Assembly (NCBI GenBank): GCA_009887135.1
Contig: QXYA01000170.1
Location: 1 to 22,801 of the forward strand
Reading direction: 5' to 3'
DNA from: Candidatus Poseidoniales archaeon
GTDB lineage: Archaea > Thermoplasmatota > Poseidoniia > Poseidoniales > Poseidoniaceae
Length of the DNA: 22,801 nucleotides
Positions 1 to 8,743 of the stretch are shown here, piece by piece. The position numbers and the translations under genes are program-made. Every line of letters begins with the position of its first letter. Within the stretch, counting starts at the first letter, position 1. Under the pieces are notes generated by a model. It saw only the letters and a program-made list of their open reading frames with translations, searched no databases and was not told the origin of the DNA.

Positions 1-1
1 G

Positions 2-406
2 ATGACGTTGATTATGTCCTTGCTTTCACTACAGCATTCCTCTTCAAATCCATTGGAAAAGGGATGGAAGCGACGCGTTAGTGTAACGAATCCAAATCGA
101 TGGATGTGGGATGGTAATAATCAATATGCAGATTCAGTTGAAACGATGGCATTAACGCATCTTGCACTTGCTGGAGAGGTGACGAACTGGCAGCGCATGG
201 GTCTTGAAGGAGAGCCGAATTTGATGCTTATTCGATGTCAGTTGAATGGTTCCGATGTCAGTCTTGGAATTCGGAATAGTGGTACTCAAGCCAAAACCAG
301 CGTCTCTCTACGATTTGCACAAGCAGATCCAGGCTTTGATGCAATGCTGATGTTGCGTTCAATTCAGAATTTCCTTTTGCGAACATTCAATCCAGTTGCT
401 CATTGA
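2..406 (+). CDS. C-terminal part of an unknown protein (5' end outside the window)
   Basis: The reading frame is open from the left edge and ends with TGA at 404-406. About 134 residues are visible, and the true start is probably upstream because the first ATG lies at the window edge. The visible part is soluble, with no clear membrane span; it contains a Trp-rich patch (NPNRWMWDGNN) and a moderately hydrophobic C-terminus. I do not recognise a family. Its stop overlaps by a few bases the stop of the convergent minus-strand membrane protein. The frame looks real because it is the longest local frame, reads smoothly, and stops exactly where the opposite gene ends. Confidence 0.6.
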   Translation: MTLIMSLLSLQHSSSNPLEKGWKRRVSVTNPNRWMWDGNNQYADSVETMALTHLALAGEVTNWQRMGLEGEPNLMLIRCQLNGSDVSLGIRNSGTQAKTSVSLRFAQADPGFDAMLMLRSIQNFLLRTFNPVAH

Positions 407-3400
407 CGAGCGAGCAATTCATCTCTTGATTGAGTCAAGTAGGTAATCACTGCAAGCAGTACGGCTGTTACCAGTAAGAGTACAAATCCAGAGATTGGTG
501 TCATACCTTGGTAGATGAGAACGCCTGCAACAATCCATGCCACGATCAAGTTGAGGAATCCAACGATTCTCCATCCGCGCCGTAATGTGAGGACACCAAT
601 GACCCATGATGTAATCGACATAGCCAACAGTTCGAGCACGAATATGAGGAGATCAGGAGCAATGACTCCACTGATGATGAACAAGACCTGTGAAGCCCAC
701 AGGACTGCAGAAATCCACAGTCCTCGGTTCGTTGCCGTTGCTAGTGCTGCTGCGATAAGGTTCAGAGCCCCAAAGACAAGTGATGACACCCAGATGTCAA
801 GAATTGCAACATCGAATTCAACTTCAATCCACCAAAGTAAACTGTTCAGGGCAAACGGTAAGACCATCATTCCAAGCATGAGAACTGCAGGTTGTTTCCA
901 AACCCATCCCTTGTTGAACATCAATCCAAGGGCGATAAGCCCAGCTGGTCCGAATGAGAGTATCAGAACTGAGAATCCGAATGAGACGCGACCAAGAGCG
1001 CCTCGATGGTCTTGAAGGCCTCGAATGCGACGTTGACGCTCAACCCAATCCCAGAGTAAGGCTGCGGTGATGAGAACGATCTCGATACTGAATACAGGAA
1101 TTGTCCATGAGAGAGCCTCGAATTCAAACGGATTGGTTAACATTGGAAGTGGGAGTTCTCCACCTGCGAGGATTCCAAACACACGGTCGAGGACAAGGAG
1201 TCCAACGACCATATCCAATACGTTTGGAATACGTACGCCGAGATCGCTTCGATTAAGGAGACTAAATCCTCCAAGGAGAATCAGACTGGCCATTAAGACC
1301 AGTAAATCAAATTGTTCTTCTAGGAAAACTGTTCCTTGACTTGCTCGTCCAGCGAGATGAACCAGGACAAGTCCACCCATGGTCACAGCAATTGGGATTT
1401 CAACTCCGAGAATGTCGACTAATCGCAACTTTAGTGATTCAGCACGGACACGTGCTAAACTGATGAAGAGAATTGAAATGCTTGCACAGAGAATGATTGC
1501 TGTTGTTTGGTCACCCCCAAGGAAGGCGAACATAACTGAAGCGAGAATGGAAACGCCAAGGAAGGAGAGAACGATGGTTGGTCGGTGTTGAATGTCTCCA
1601 ACTTCAAGATCATCAGGTTGGGAAATGCTGGAGCGTTTTGATCGCTTCTTTTGCTTTTCAGCCAACTCGATAAGTTTCGGATCGATAAGCGTCACACCAG
1701 TTTCTTTGGAAGACTGATTGAGATATGCTTGTGTGTTTTGTTTGGATTGTAATTCCTGTAATCGTTCTTCCTTTTGAGCAACTGAACGCATACCAGAACG
1801 CCATTCACCTTGAATCGCGAGATAGGCTCCAGCGCCAACGAAACTGAGAATTGCAAAGGTTGTGATCAGATTTGCTTCCAGTGCAACACCCGTATACAAC
1901 ATGGTCGAAATCATTGCTACGGTTGCTAATGTTGGTGGAAGCAATTTGTCCATCAACAAGACTCGGCGTAAGAAGTGGTAGAGTGTCCCCAGAGAGAGTA
2001 TTGCCATGAAGGTTGCATCTTCAACACCTGTTGGGAACCAATCCGAATTGGTTAACTCCAATGCATCAGCTTCCCGTAAAGCAGGCATTGCAAGTAAACC
2101 GCTCATGATAAGAAGTTGTAACGTAACGATGCTGTTTGATTGATTCTTTTTCGCCTCATCATCATCTTCGAACAGTTTGTCTGAATGAACAAGGAGGAGA
2201 GAACATCCTGCAACAAGACTTGCTGCGTAGAGCGAAGTATGGCCGAACTTCCACCCAAAGAAAAGGGCGAAAACGCTCCAAGCAACGAGCATGGTACGCG
2301 GTTGACCGCGATGCTGCTCAAGAGCAACGAGGGTTCCATGGAAGATGAGAATAGATCCCATCACAGCGATTAATCCCCAAGCAGGGAGTCCATCCACACG
2401 AGCAATACTCCACACGGCAACGAGCGAGACGATGAATGAAAGGTTCCACAATTGGAGCAATCCAGAATCACGTGCTCGAGCGCTGAGTTCACTCAATCCA
2501 GCAAGTCGTCCGGCGAGGTTTAGCGTTGATTCGCCTTGACTGAGGTTTACATACAGTTGTTGCAGAATGAGAATAAGCATCCACGCGGCTACATGTTGTT
2601 CATTCAAAACGACAGGAATGAAATCATTTGAGAACATTCGAGATTCGATATCGGTTGCAAACATCAACAACCATATCCAAGGAGCGAGAACAGCAACGCC
2701 AGAGATTGAAGGAGACTTTCGCTGGACGGCAAGCCATGCAAGGCCAATCCAAACAGATCCTTGTGCAACCAATAAGCGCCATCCTTCGACTTCACCGGGT
2801 ATGAGTAGTGTCAACAAGATGACGATGACGATTCCACCCATCCAGAGAACATGGTCAGATACGGCTTGCTGATTGCTCAGTAAGGTGATGGATGTGAACA
2901 GAGCAGTAAGGATTGCATAGAGGCTGTATCCATTCAAGTCAGCAACTGGTATCGAAAATACGCCAGTGCTCATTAGGATGACGAGAGCCAATAAGAACGG
3001 CGCTGGGATGAGGATAAACGGGGCTAATCGCTTCCAGTCGACACCACGTACAGTAAGGTATGATGCGCCAAATGCACTGAGTAGGAGCAGTAATTGGGCT
3101 AATGCATAGCCTGTTTCAGTCCTATTAGCAGCGATGGCAAGAAGCGCACCGATCATTCCCAAACCGACAGAGATGGCCCAGAGTCCAGGTTTTCCCAGCC
3201 CCAAGGCTTTGGCAGCCTCTGAGAACCAGTTGTCCGCTTTGTGGAATTGTGTTGCGATGACCGCATTGGTTGCAGTTACTGCAAACATAAGCATGAAGAG
3301 GAGAAGTTCATCATCAAAGGAGACGATTTCTATCCCTGCGATGTTCCATCCTTGGGAAAAGGAGTGGAGTCCAATCCAGAGATATGACACTGCGATTCCA

Positions 3401-4203
3401 AGACTTGCTAGATTTCCTGACTTTCTGAAGACAGCTAAGCCGTGCATAGAAAGCGTACCTAACAAGATCATGGTCGCAACACCAATTTCGTCATAGAGTG
3501 CTCCAGTAGCACTTCCAAGAGCGAGCAAGACCAATGTTGCCTGAGCAGCAATCGCATCGTCATTATGACGTTGAGCAACGTATACATTGAATCCAATCAA
3601 CGAAAGAAGGGAGACTCCAAGAGTTTCATCAGCACCTAACGGTGAGGCATCAAACCAACCCCAGTGATGTGCATCGAGTGCAAAACCATAGAGGATTTTC
3701 ATGGAGATAATGACCCATGTTACACCGAGGAGGTGCATTCTTGGTATCGGAATCCATTTCTCTCCAGCCCAGAGTCCAGATAAACCCATCAGAATGAGAA
3801 GTGGACCTCCAAGCATTGGTGGTAATGCAGTTCCAACAACCCAACCAAGAACAGACCAAACCAAGACCATGCCAACGAGTAATCCAAATCCAATACGGCG
3901 TTCACCGTGTACGGCGATATCTGTGACTGAATCTTCAGCTGCAGGTGCATCGACGGTTCCGTCTCTCTTCTCCATTCCTGGTTCATTTCGCTGAGTGTTT
4001 GGTGCGGAAAAGAAATCAGCGATTTCACCTATTGCTTCGTCTGTTTCAACAGATACGACCGTTTCTTCCTTTTCCTCTTCCACTTCTGGTTTAGGGTCTG
4101 CGATGAGAAATCGATCTAAATCGACGCCCATTCCACGGTCGAAATTCTTCTTCCGAAGGACTTCATCTTCCACGGGGTCGTGGTCAGAAGTTTCTTCCTC
4201 CAT
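400..4203 (-). CDS. Giant polytopic membrane protein (about 1,267 aa, roughly 35-38 helices), function unknown
   Basis: The frame opens with an acidic, Glu/Asp-rich cytosolic N-terminus of about 103 residues. It then has around two dozen hydrophobic segments, a charged cytosolic-type loop at about residues 798-873 (rich in Lys, Gln, Glu and Ser), and about a dozen further hydrophobic segments to the C-terminus. No catalytic or transport motif is recognised. The layout vaguely recalls large DUF2339-type membrane proteins, but I cannot assign it. I choose ATG at 4203 because TCCTCC on the plus strand at 4213-4218 gives a GGAGGA ribosome-binding site 9 bases upstream; the longer frame needs a TTG at 4233. 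The gene is divergent from pckA and convergent with the unknown gene at the left edge. The lack of soluble enzymatic domains argues for a structural, transport or lipid-related membrane role, but this is open. Confidence 0.85.
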   Translation of the reverse strand: MEEETSDHDPVEDEVLRKKNFDRGMGVDLDRFLIADPKPEVEEEKEETVVSVETDEAIGEIADFFSAPNTQRNEPGMEKRDGTVDAPAAEDSVTDIAVHGERRIGFGLLVGMVLVWSVLGWVVGTALPPMLGGPLLILMGLSGLWAGEKWIPIPRMHLLGVTWVIISMKILYGFALDAHHWGWFDASPLGADETLGVSLLSLIGFNVYVAQRHNDDAIAAQATLVLLALGSATGALYDEIGVATMILLGTLSMHGLAVFRKSGNLASLGIAVSYLWIGLHSFSQGWNIAGIEIVSFDDELLLFMLMFAVTATNAVIATQFHKADNWFSEAAKALGLGKPGLWAISVGLGMIGALLAIAANRTETGYALAQLLLLLSAFGASYLTVRGVDWKRLAPFILIPAPFLLALVILMSTGVFSIPVADLNGYSLYAILTALFTSITLLSNQQAVSDHVLWMGGIVIVILLTLLIPGEVEGWRLLVAQGSVWIGLAWLAVQRKSPSISGVAVLAPWIWLLMFATDIESRMFSNDFIPVVLNEQHVAAWMLILILQQLYVNLSQGESTLNLAGRLAGLSELSARARDSGLLQLWNLSFIVSLVAVWSIARVDGLPAWGLIAVMGSILIFHGTLVALEQHRGQPRTMLVAWSVFALFFGWKFGHTSLYAASLVAGCSLLLVHSDKLFEDDDEAKKNQSNSIVTLQLLIMSGLLAMPALREADALELTNSDWFPTGVEDATFMAILSLGTLYHFLRRVLLMDKLLPPTLATVAMISTMLYTGVALEANLITTFAILSFVGAGAYLAIQGEWRSGMRSVAQKEERLQELQSKQNTQAYLNQSSKETGVTLIDPKLIELAEKQKKRSKRSSISQPDDLEVGDIQHRPTIVLSFLGVSILASVMFAFLGGDQTTAIILCASISILFISLARVRAESLKLRLVDILGVEIPIAVTMGGLVLVHLAGRASQGTVFLEEQFDLLVLMASLILLGGFSLLNRSDLGVRIPNVLDMVVGLLVLDRVFGILAGGELPLPMLTNPFEFEALSWTIPVFSIEIVLITAALLWDWVERQRRIRGLQDHRGALGRVSFGFSVLILSFGPAGLIALGLMFNKGWVWKQPAVLMLGMMVLPFALNSLLWWIEVEFDVAILDIWVSSLVFGALNLIAAALATATNRGLWISAVLWASQVLFIISGVIAPDLLIFVLELLAMSITSWVIGVLTLRRGWRIVGFLNLIVAWIVAGVLIYQGMTPISGFVLLLVTAVLLAVITYLTQSRDELLARQ

Positions 4204-4212
4204 GATATCCTC

Positions 4213-4218
4213 TCCTCC
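4213..4218 (-). promoter_or_regulatory. Ribosome-binding site of the giant membrane protein
   Basis: GGAGGA on the minus strand, 9 bases before ATG 4203. It lies inside the longer TTG-initiated frame and so decides in favour of the shorter start. Confidence 0.6.
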
Positions 4219-4317
4219 AAAGTCCTGTTTCAAACCTCCCCCTTGAAGGTCAATTCTTCTCTAATTTTCGTATGGCCGAATAGAAAGGGACAAAGACAGA
4301 CCGCGGTAGGAACTTGT

Positions 4318-5910
4318 ATGGCGGAGACCTCCACCCCGACATCGACCCCCCTGACAACGCACGGAATTCGCCCTAAAGGCGAGGTCCATTGGAACCTTGA
4401 TACCGACGTACTGCTCGACATTTCTATCGCTCGCAACGAAGGAGTTCTCAGTGCGCATGGTGCTCTTGTAACCGAGACTGGCGAGCGAACTGGGCGCTCT
4501 CCGAATGACAAATTCATTGTCGATGAAGAATCGACTTCAAATGACGTAAATTGGGGTGATGTCAACATCTCCACAGACCTTGCAACATTCGAGAGATTGC
4601 GTGCTCAAGTTATCGACTATCTTTCAGAGCAAGAACACCTCTTCGTACAAGACCTCGCTTGTGGTGCTGAACCTTCTGAAGCACTTCCAATCCGTGTGAT
4701 TACACACAATGCTTGGCACAGTACATTCGCTCGAAACATGTTCGTTCGACCATCGGTTGAAGAGCTTGCATCTCACACGCCCGATTTCACTGTCTTCCAC
4801 GCACCTCATTTTGAGGCAGATGATGCGTCTCTAAACTCACAATGCTTTGTTATCGTCAATTATGCAGCAGGTGAAGTCATCATCGGCGGAACTCGATACG
4901 CTGGAGAAATTAAGAAATCGATTTTCTCGATCATGAATCTCATTCTTCCGAAGAAGGGAATCCTTCCAATGCATTGCTCTGCAAACACAACCGGCGAGAA
5001 TACAGCGATCTTCTTCGGCCTTTCCGGTACTGGAAAGACAACATTGTCAGCAGATCCAAAGCGTGCTCTTATCGGTGATGATGAGCATGGCTGGGGCGCA
5101 AATGGTGTCTTCAATTTCGAAGGTGGATGCTATGCTAAACTCATTGACCTCTCAGAAGAAGATGAGCCAGCAATCTTTGCAACAACTCGACGACGAGGAA
5201 CAGTTTTGGAGAACATTGTTCTCGATGCAGATGGTGTTCCTGACTTTACTGATGTGAGCAAAACACAGAACACACGCGGTTCTTATCCAATCGAATTCAT
5301 CGATAACAGAACTCCAGATTCTCGTGGAGGACATCCACAGAATGTTATCTTCTTGACATGTGATGCGTTTGGTGTTCTTCCGCCAATCTCTCGTCTTACT
5401 CCAGAACAAGCAGCCTACCACTTCATTTCAGGATATACAGCAAAGGTTGCTGGAACTGAAATTGGCGTAAAGGAACCTCAAGCGACCTTCTCGGCTTGCT
5501 TCGGTGAACCATTCATGCCAATGCATCCTGGTGTTTATGCCGATCTCCTTTCAGAGAAAATGGAACAAAACGGTTCAACAGCATGGCTCATCAATACTGG
5601 ATGGAACGGCGGTCCATACGGTGTTGGAAATCGAATGAAAATCAAGTACACTCGTGCAATGCTCAACGCTGCACTTGATGGCGATCTTGACAGTGTCGAA
5701 TACATTACAGATGGTCGGTTTGGATTCGAAGTACCAACTTCTTGCCCAGACGTTCCTTCCGATGTTCTTCAACCGAGAACAACATGGGAAGACAAGGATG
5801 CTTACGATGCAACAGCAGACAAGTTGGCTGAAATGTTCAACACAAACTTTGAACGATATGCAGCAGGTGTTTCTGATTCAGTTAACGAAGCCGCTCCTCA
5901 AACAGTTTGA
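4318..5910 (+). CDS. pckA: Phosphoenolpyruvate carboxykinase (ATP)
   Basis: Converts oxaloacetate and ATP to phosphoenolpyruvate, CO2 and ADP in the cytosol, the entry step of gluconeogenesis. At 530 residues it has the usual length of the ATP-type enzyme. Visible motifs are TGRSPNDKF (58-66), GEIKKS with the metal-binding Lys region (about 197-201), PMHC (217-220), the P-loop GLSGTGKTT (234-242), the second kinase motif IGDDEHGWG (252-260) and, further on, NTRGSYP. ATG 4318 (MAETST) is chosen because it gives the family length; upstream residues in the frame are unlike protein and start inside the divergent intergenic region. No strong Shine-Dalgarno is seen, so the mRNA may have a short leader. 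The small membrane-protein gene follows after 39 bases. ATP-type rather than GTP-type is inferred from overall similarity and motif wording. Confidence 0.97.
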   Translation: MAETSTPTSTPLTTHGIRPKGEVHWNLDTDVLLDISIARNEGVLSAHGALVTETGERTGRSPNDKFIVDEESTSNDVNWGDVNISTDLATFERLRAQVIDYLSEQEHLFVQDLACGAEPSEALPIRVITHNAWHSTFARNMFVRPSVEELASHTPDFTVFHAPHFEADDASLNSQCFVIVNYAAGEVIIGGTRYAGEIKKSIFSIMNLILPKKGILPMHCSANTTGENTAIFFGLSGTGKTTLSADPKRALIGDDEHGWGANGVFNFEGGCYAKLIDLSEEDEPAIFATTRRRGTVLENIVLDADGVPDFTDVSKTQNTRGSYPIEFIDNRTPDSRGGHPQNVIFLTCDAFGVLPPISRLTPEQAAYHFISGYTAKVAGTEIGVKEPQATFSACFGEPFMPMHPGVYADLLSEKMEQNGSTAWLINTGWNGGPYGVGNRMKIKYTRAMLNAALDGDLDSVEYITDGRFGFEVPTSCPDVPSDVLQPRTTWEDKDAYDATADKLAEMFNTNFERYAAGVSDSVNEAAPQTV

Positions 5911-5949
5911 GTGCGGAATCTTCAAAGTGAACATGATTGAAGCGTAAAC

Positions 5950-6378
5950 ATGCAACCAGATGGTTCAATGCCCTCAAATCAACCCCCTGCATCGATTCCG
6001 ATTCAAGTGAATCCTGTTCAGCAACCAATAGAATCTCAGCCTGTACAACCAATGTTATTTGGGGCAACACAGCAACCAATGATGGCTCAACAGATCATGA
6101 TTCAACAAAATGGCAACGGTATGGCTGTTACTGGATTGGTAATGGGTATTCTTGCAATCGTCTGTTACTTACTTGGCTGGCTTATTTGCGTAACATGGGC
6201 AGTAGGTTGGTTGTTCGGAATTTTAGCAATTATCTTTGGTCACCTTGGCCAAGCAGAAGGAAACCGTTCAGGTACTGGAGCAGGTCAAGGAATCGCAGGA
6301 TTCATTCTTGGATATCTGACAATTCTTGGCTATATTATTCCAATGATTTTGCTTGGTGGAAGCCTTGCGTCTCTTTGA
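5950..6378 (+). CDS. Small DUF4190-like membrane protein
   Basis: A 142-residue protein with a Gln/Pro/Met-rich soluble N-terminus (about 1-55), followed by hydrophobic segments at about 57-85 and 108-140. A conserved-looking start of the membrane part (NGMAVTGLVMGILAIV), a Gly-rich turn with GHLGQAEGNRSG, and a second hydrophobic block match the DUF4190 pattern of small bacterial and archaeal membrane proteins, whose function is unknown. It begins with ATG at 5950, 39 bases after pckA on the same strand, so it could be co-transcribed, though no functional link to PEP carboxykinase is evident. tRNA-Arg follows 55 bases downstream. Confidence 0.85.
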   Translation: MQPDGSMPSNQPPASIPIQVNPVQQPIESQPVQPMLFGATQQPMMAQQIMIQQNGNGMAVTGLVMGILAIVCYLLGWLICVTWAVGWLFGILAIIFGHLGQAEGNRSGTGAGQGIAGFILGYLTILGYIIPMILLGGSLASL

Positions 6379-6433
6379 TGCAATATTTCTTCACACCAAC
6401 CCCTTCAAAAAGGGAAGCCATCTGGGTTGAATT

Positions 6434-6507
6434 GGGCGATTGGGGTAGTCTGGATATCCTTCCGGCCTTCGGAGCCGGGGACGTGGGTTCGAATCCTGCA
6501 TCGCCCG
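6434..6507 (+). tRNA. tRNA-Arg (anticodon UCG)
   Basis: The acceptor stem GGGCGAT pairs with ATCGCCC, with discriminator G at 6507 and no encoded CCA. The anticodon arm is CCGGC / CTTCGGA / GCCGG, which puts TCG at positions 34-36 (reads CGA). The T-arm is GTGGG / TTCGAAT / CCTGC, with two G-U pairs. The D-arm GGG...TCC is short. No intron is seen. The gene lies between the DUF4190 gene and the convergent ribD stop. Confidence 0.88.
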
Positions 6508-6519
6508 CTCTCAACAGCA

Positions 6520-7545
6520 TTACTGCAAGGGCGTACGCGTCCATACAGAAACGGTCTCATCTCCCCATTGTTCTTTACGAACAAAAGTAAGTCCTGAGTT
6601 GGATAAGACATCATCATCAATATTGGAAGCAACTGGTTGTTGATGAACGACTTCACTTCGAACAAGATAGAACTCATCGACCAATCCTTCAGCAAGGAAG
6701 GCATGAACGGTCTTAGGACCTCCTTCAACGAGAAGTCGTTGGCGCTGCAAGTCGCCTAATCGATTGAGAAGAGGAATCAATCCAGTAAAGTCAGATCCGA
6801 TGCGCAATGTTTCGTGATCATCATTGTACACGATTGCATTTGAATTGGTTCGTTCATTTGGATCAAGAACAACTCGCAAAGGTTGTCGTTCTGTTTCTAC
6901 TCTACGAACGGTGAGCGTTGGATTGTCTCGTTGTATGGTTTCTGCACCGACCAAGATTGCATCGCAATCCCTTCGTAACCGATGGACTTCATCCAAGCAT
7001 GCTTCACTTGTGAAGCGCTGGGCTTGTTCTGATCTATCATCAACTGAACCATTGGCATCAACGGCCATTTTCACTGTTACCAGTGGTCTGCGGTGTTCAC
7101 ACCAATGGAGGAAAGGTTGCATTTGTTGACCAGCTTCATGCTCGAGCAGGCCCGTCTTGACACTGATTCCGGCTTTCTCAAGAACACCAATGCCTTTTCC
7201 GCGAACGGTTGGATTTGGGTCATGGTGTGCAACAATCACGTTCTTGACGCCAGACCAAAGCAATGCTTCGGTACAAGGAGGCGTTCTTCCATAGTGGTTA
7301 CAAGGTTCGAGAGTAACATAAGCAGTCGCTCCATTTGGTGAGTTTCCTTTCGCTTCTGCATCGTGGATTGCCATCTGTTCTGCATGCAATCCTCCGAGAT
7401 GATCGTGCCAACCTTCTGCAATGATTTGACCGTCTTTGACAAGGACACAACCCACGAGGGGATTTGGACTGACGTTACCTCTACCACGTTCAGCCACAGC
7501 AAGGGCTCTGTGCATGAATTTGATATCAGATTCTGACCAATCCAT
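6520..7545 (-). CDS. ribD: Bifunctional diaminohydroxyphosphoribosylaminopyrimidine deaminase / aminouracil reductase
   Basis: Performs the second and third steps of riboflavin synthesis: deamination of the pyrimidine, then NADPH-dependent reduction of the ribosyl chain. At 341 residues it has the bacterial RibD length. The N-terminal deaminase has HAE at 54-56 and the zinc ligands in PCNHYGRTPPC (Cys82 and Cys91). The C-terminal reductase starts near residue 154 and shows GAETIQRDNPTL (200-211) and VEGGPKTVH (273-281). The start is set at ATG 7545 (MDWSES) because GGAGGG lies 5 bases upstream; an adjacent ATG at 7548 would be only 2 bases from it. Longer upstream starts would overlap the divergent lipid kinase. 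Most archaea use separate, differently ordered enzymes, so this fused bacterial-type gene suggests old transfer. Confidence 0.95.
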   Translation of the reverse strand: MDWSESDIKFMHRALAVAERGRGNVSPNPLVGCVLVKDGQIIAEGWHDHLGGLHAEQMAIHDAEAKGNSPNGATAYVTLEPCNHYGRTPPCTEALLWSGVKNVIVAHHDPNPTVRGKGIGVLEKAGISVKTGLLEHEAGQQMQPFLHWCEHRRPLVTVKMAVDANGSVDDRSEQAQRFTSEACLDEVHRLRRDCDAILVGAETIQRDNPTLTVRRVETERQPLRVVLDPNERTNSNAIVYNDDHETLRIGSDFTGLIPLLNRLGDLQRQRLLVEGGPKTVHAFLAEGLVDEFYLVRSEVVHQQPVASNIDDDVLSNSGLTFVRKEQWGDETVSVWTRTPLQ

Positions 7546-7550
7546 CATGA

Positions 7551-7556
7551 CCCTCC
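7551..7556 (-). promoter_or_regulatory. Ribosome-binding site of ribD
   Basis: GGAGGG on the minus strand (CCCTCC on plus), 5 bases before ATG 7545. It favours the second of two tandem ATG codons. Confidence 0.55.
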
Positions 7557-7624
7557 AACTTAGGCCAGAAGCCATCTCTTCATGAGTGCTTGGTTTAATC
7601 TCTAAAACGGGGAAGAGTTCATGC

Positions 7625-7629
7625 GGAGG
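7625..7629 (+). promoter_or_regulatory. Ribosome-binding site of the lipid kinase
   Basis: GGAGG 5 bases before a TTG at 7635 and 17 bases before the first in-frame ATG at 7647. The spacing favours TTG as initiator. Confidence 0.5.
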
Positions 7630-7634
7630 AGTTC

Positions 7635-8717
7635 TTGTCCCAAAACATGGCCTCTGCAGATGATGAGACTTCAAACGATTCAACCACACCCTCAGTGATG
7701 GATTTTCAACCCGATGAGAGCAGCAAAAAACGAAAGGGACTGCACCGGCCAATGCCTGCAAACGTATTCGTCAAGCCCTCAAATGATGGAGTCAAACCAT
7801 CAAAAGTATTCATGCTCGTCAATCCTTATTCTGGAAAAAAGAAGGGCATGAAGGTTGCTGAAGCAGCAAAACAACTGCTTGAGTCATCAGGTATAGAAGT
7901 CGAAATGCACATCTCTCAACATTCAGGCCATCTTGTCGACATTGCTTTTTCATTAGATGTTCAGCACGATCAGGCAATTGCTGTTGTAGGTGGAGATGGA
8001 AGTCTCTCAGAGAGTATTACCGGTTGGATGATGCAATCAAAAGACAACTCAACAATTCGATTTGGACTGATTCCAGCAGGAACAGGAAACTCTCAAGCCC
8101 ATGATTTCGGCATCAAGAGTATGGAAGATGCAGTTTCAAGAATTGTCAATGGCGTAACCCAGTTCATCGATCTCGCACGAGTGGAATTGACAGAAGGACT
8201 ACCAGGCAATAACAAGGGACAGATGATTCGATACAGTCACAATTTGGTCACATGGGGTCTTGGTGTAGATTCAACAATCAAGGCTGAAAAGATGCGGTGG
8301 ATGGGTAGTATTCGATATGATGTAGGAATTCTCATGGCCATTATGGCAAATAATCGAAGACATGCAAGCCTCTTCTTAGACGGACATAAGATGGAAGATG
8401 ATTTCACATTATTCCTTATTCAAAACAGTCAAACTGGTGGGTCGCTCCTACCACTTGCTCCAGGAGCTTCTCTTGATGATGGACTGATGGATATTGGAAT
8501 CCTGAAAAAGATGACTCGAAGAGACATTTTGAAGGCGTTTGGTCTGCTCAAGAAAGAAGGTCGACACGTCTTCCATCCAAGAGTAGACTATCATCAGTTC
8601 AAACAATTACGGATTGAAACCCCTGAGCCTACGGCAATAAACATCGATGGGGAAAACATTGGTTCAACACCACTGTCAATGGAAGTTCTTCCTTCTTCAG
8701 TACAAGTGTTCCATTGA
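7635..8717 (+). CDS. Diacylglycerol kinase / YegS-family lipid kinase
   Basis: A predicted ATP-dependent lipid kinase of the DAGK catalytic superfamily, which phosphorylates a lipid hydroxyl at the membrane. Family signatures are NPYSGKKKG (63-71), GGDGSLSES (119-127) and PAGTGNSQAHDFG (147-159). A typical C-terminal strand motif is INIDGENIGSTPLSME near the end. The first 55 residues are polar and look disordered, an extension relative to most family members. TTG 7635 is preferred because a GGAGG lies 5 bases upstream; ATG 7647 is the alternative (356 aa). The gene is divergent from ribD and ends 11 bases before the convergent lipoprotein stop. The substrate cannot be told from sequence; in an archaeon it could be an archaeol-type or polyprenyl lipid. 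Sphingosine or ceramide kinase-like activity is less likely. Confidence 0.9.
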   Translation: MSQNMASADDETSNDSTTPSVMDFQPDESSKKRKGLHRPMPANVFVKPSNDGVKPSKVFMLVNPYSGKKKGMKVAEAAKQLLESSGIEVEMHISQHSGHLVDIAFSLDVQHDQAIAVVGGDGSLSESITGWMMQSKDNSTIRFGLIPAGTGNSQAHDFGIKSMEDAVSRIVNGVTQFIDLARVELTEGLPGNNKGQMIRYSHNLVTWGLGVDSTIKAEKMRWMGSIRYDVGILMAIMANNRRHASLFLDGHKMEDDFTLFLIQNSQTGGSLLPLAPGASLDDGLMDIGILKKMTRRDILKAFGLLKKEGRHVFHPRVDYHQFKQLRIETPEPTAINIDGENIGSTPLSMEVLPSSVQVFH

Positions 8718-8724
8718 ATCAATG

Positions 8725-8743
8725 GATTTCAGAAACTGAAATC
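8725..8743. terminator. Hairpin between convergent genes, possible shared terminator
   Basis: GATTTCAG, a 3-base AAA loop, then CTGAAATC: a perfect 8-bp stem. It begins 8 bases after the kinase stop and contains the stop codon of the opposite gene (8729-8731). It is followed on the plus strand by a pyrimidine-rich stretch but not a clean T-run, so terminator function is uncertain. Confidence 0.35.

Noticed and set aside
515..1015. A 166-codon plus-strand frame opposite the giant membrane protein
   Set aside because: Its composition (Arg, Asn, Thr, Pro-rich) is what the complement of hydrophobic-helix codons gives; no start signal or family resemblance.
4180..4317. Upstream extension of pckA
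   Set aside because: It exceeds the family length and enters the start region of the divergent membrane-protein gene; ATG 4318 gives the usual length.
6401..6414. CCCTT / AAGGG hairpin after the DUF4190 gene
   Set aside because: Only 5 base pairs and no following T-run; too weak to call a terminator.
5937..6590. A 217-codon plus-strand frame across the DUF4190 gene and tRNA-Arg
   Set aside because: It reads through the tRNA and the end of ribD in another frame and competes with a convincing membrane-protein frame.
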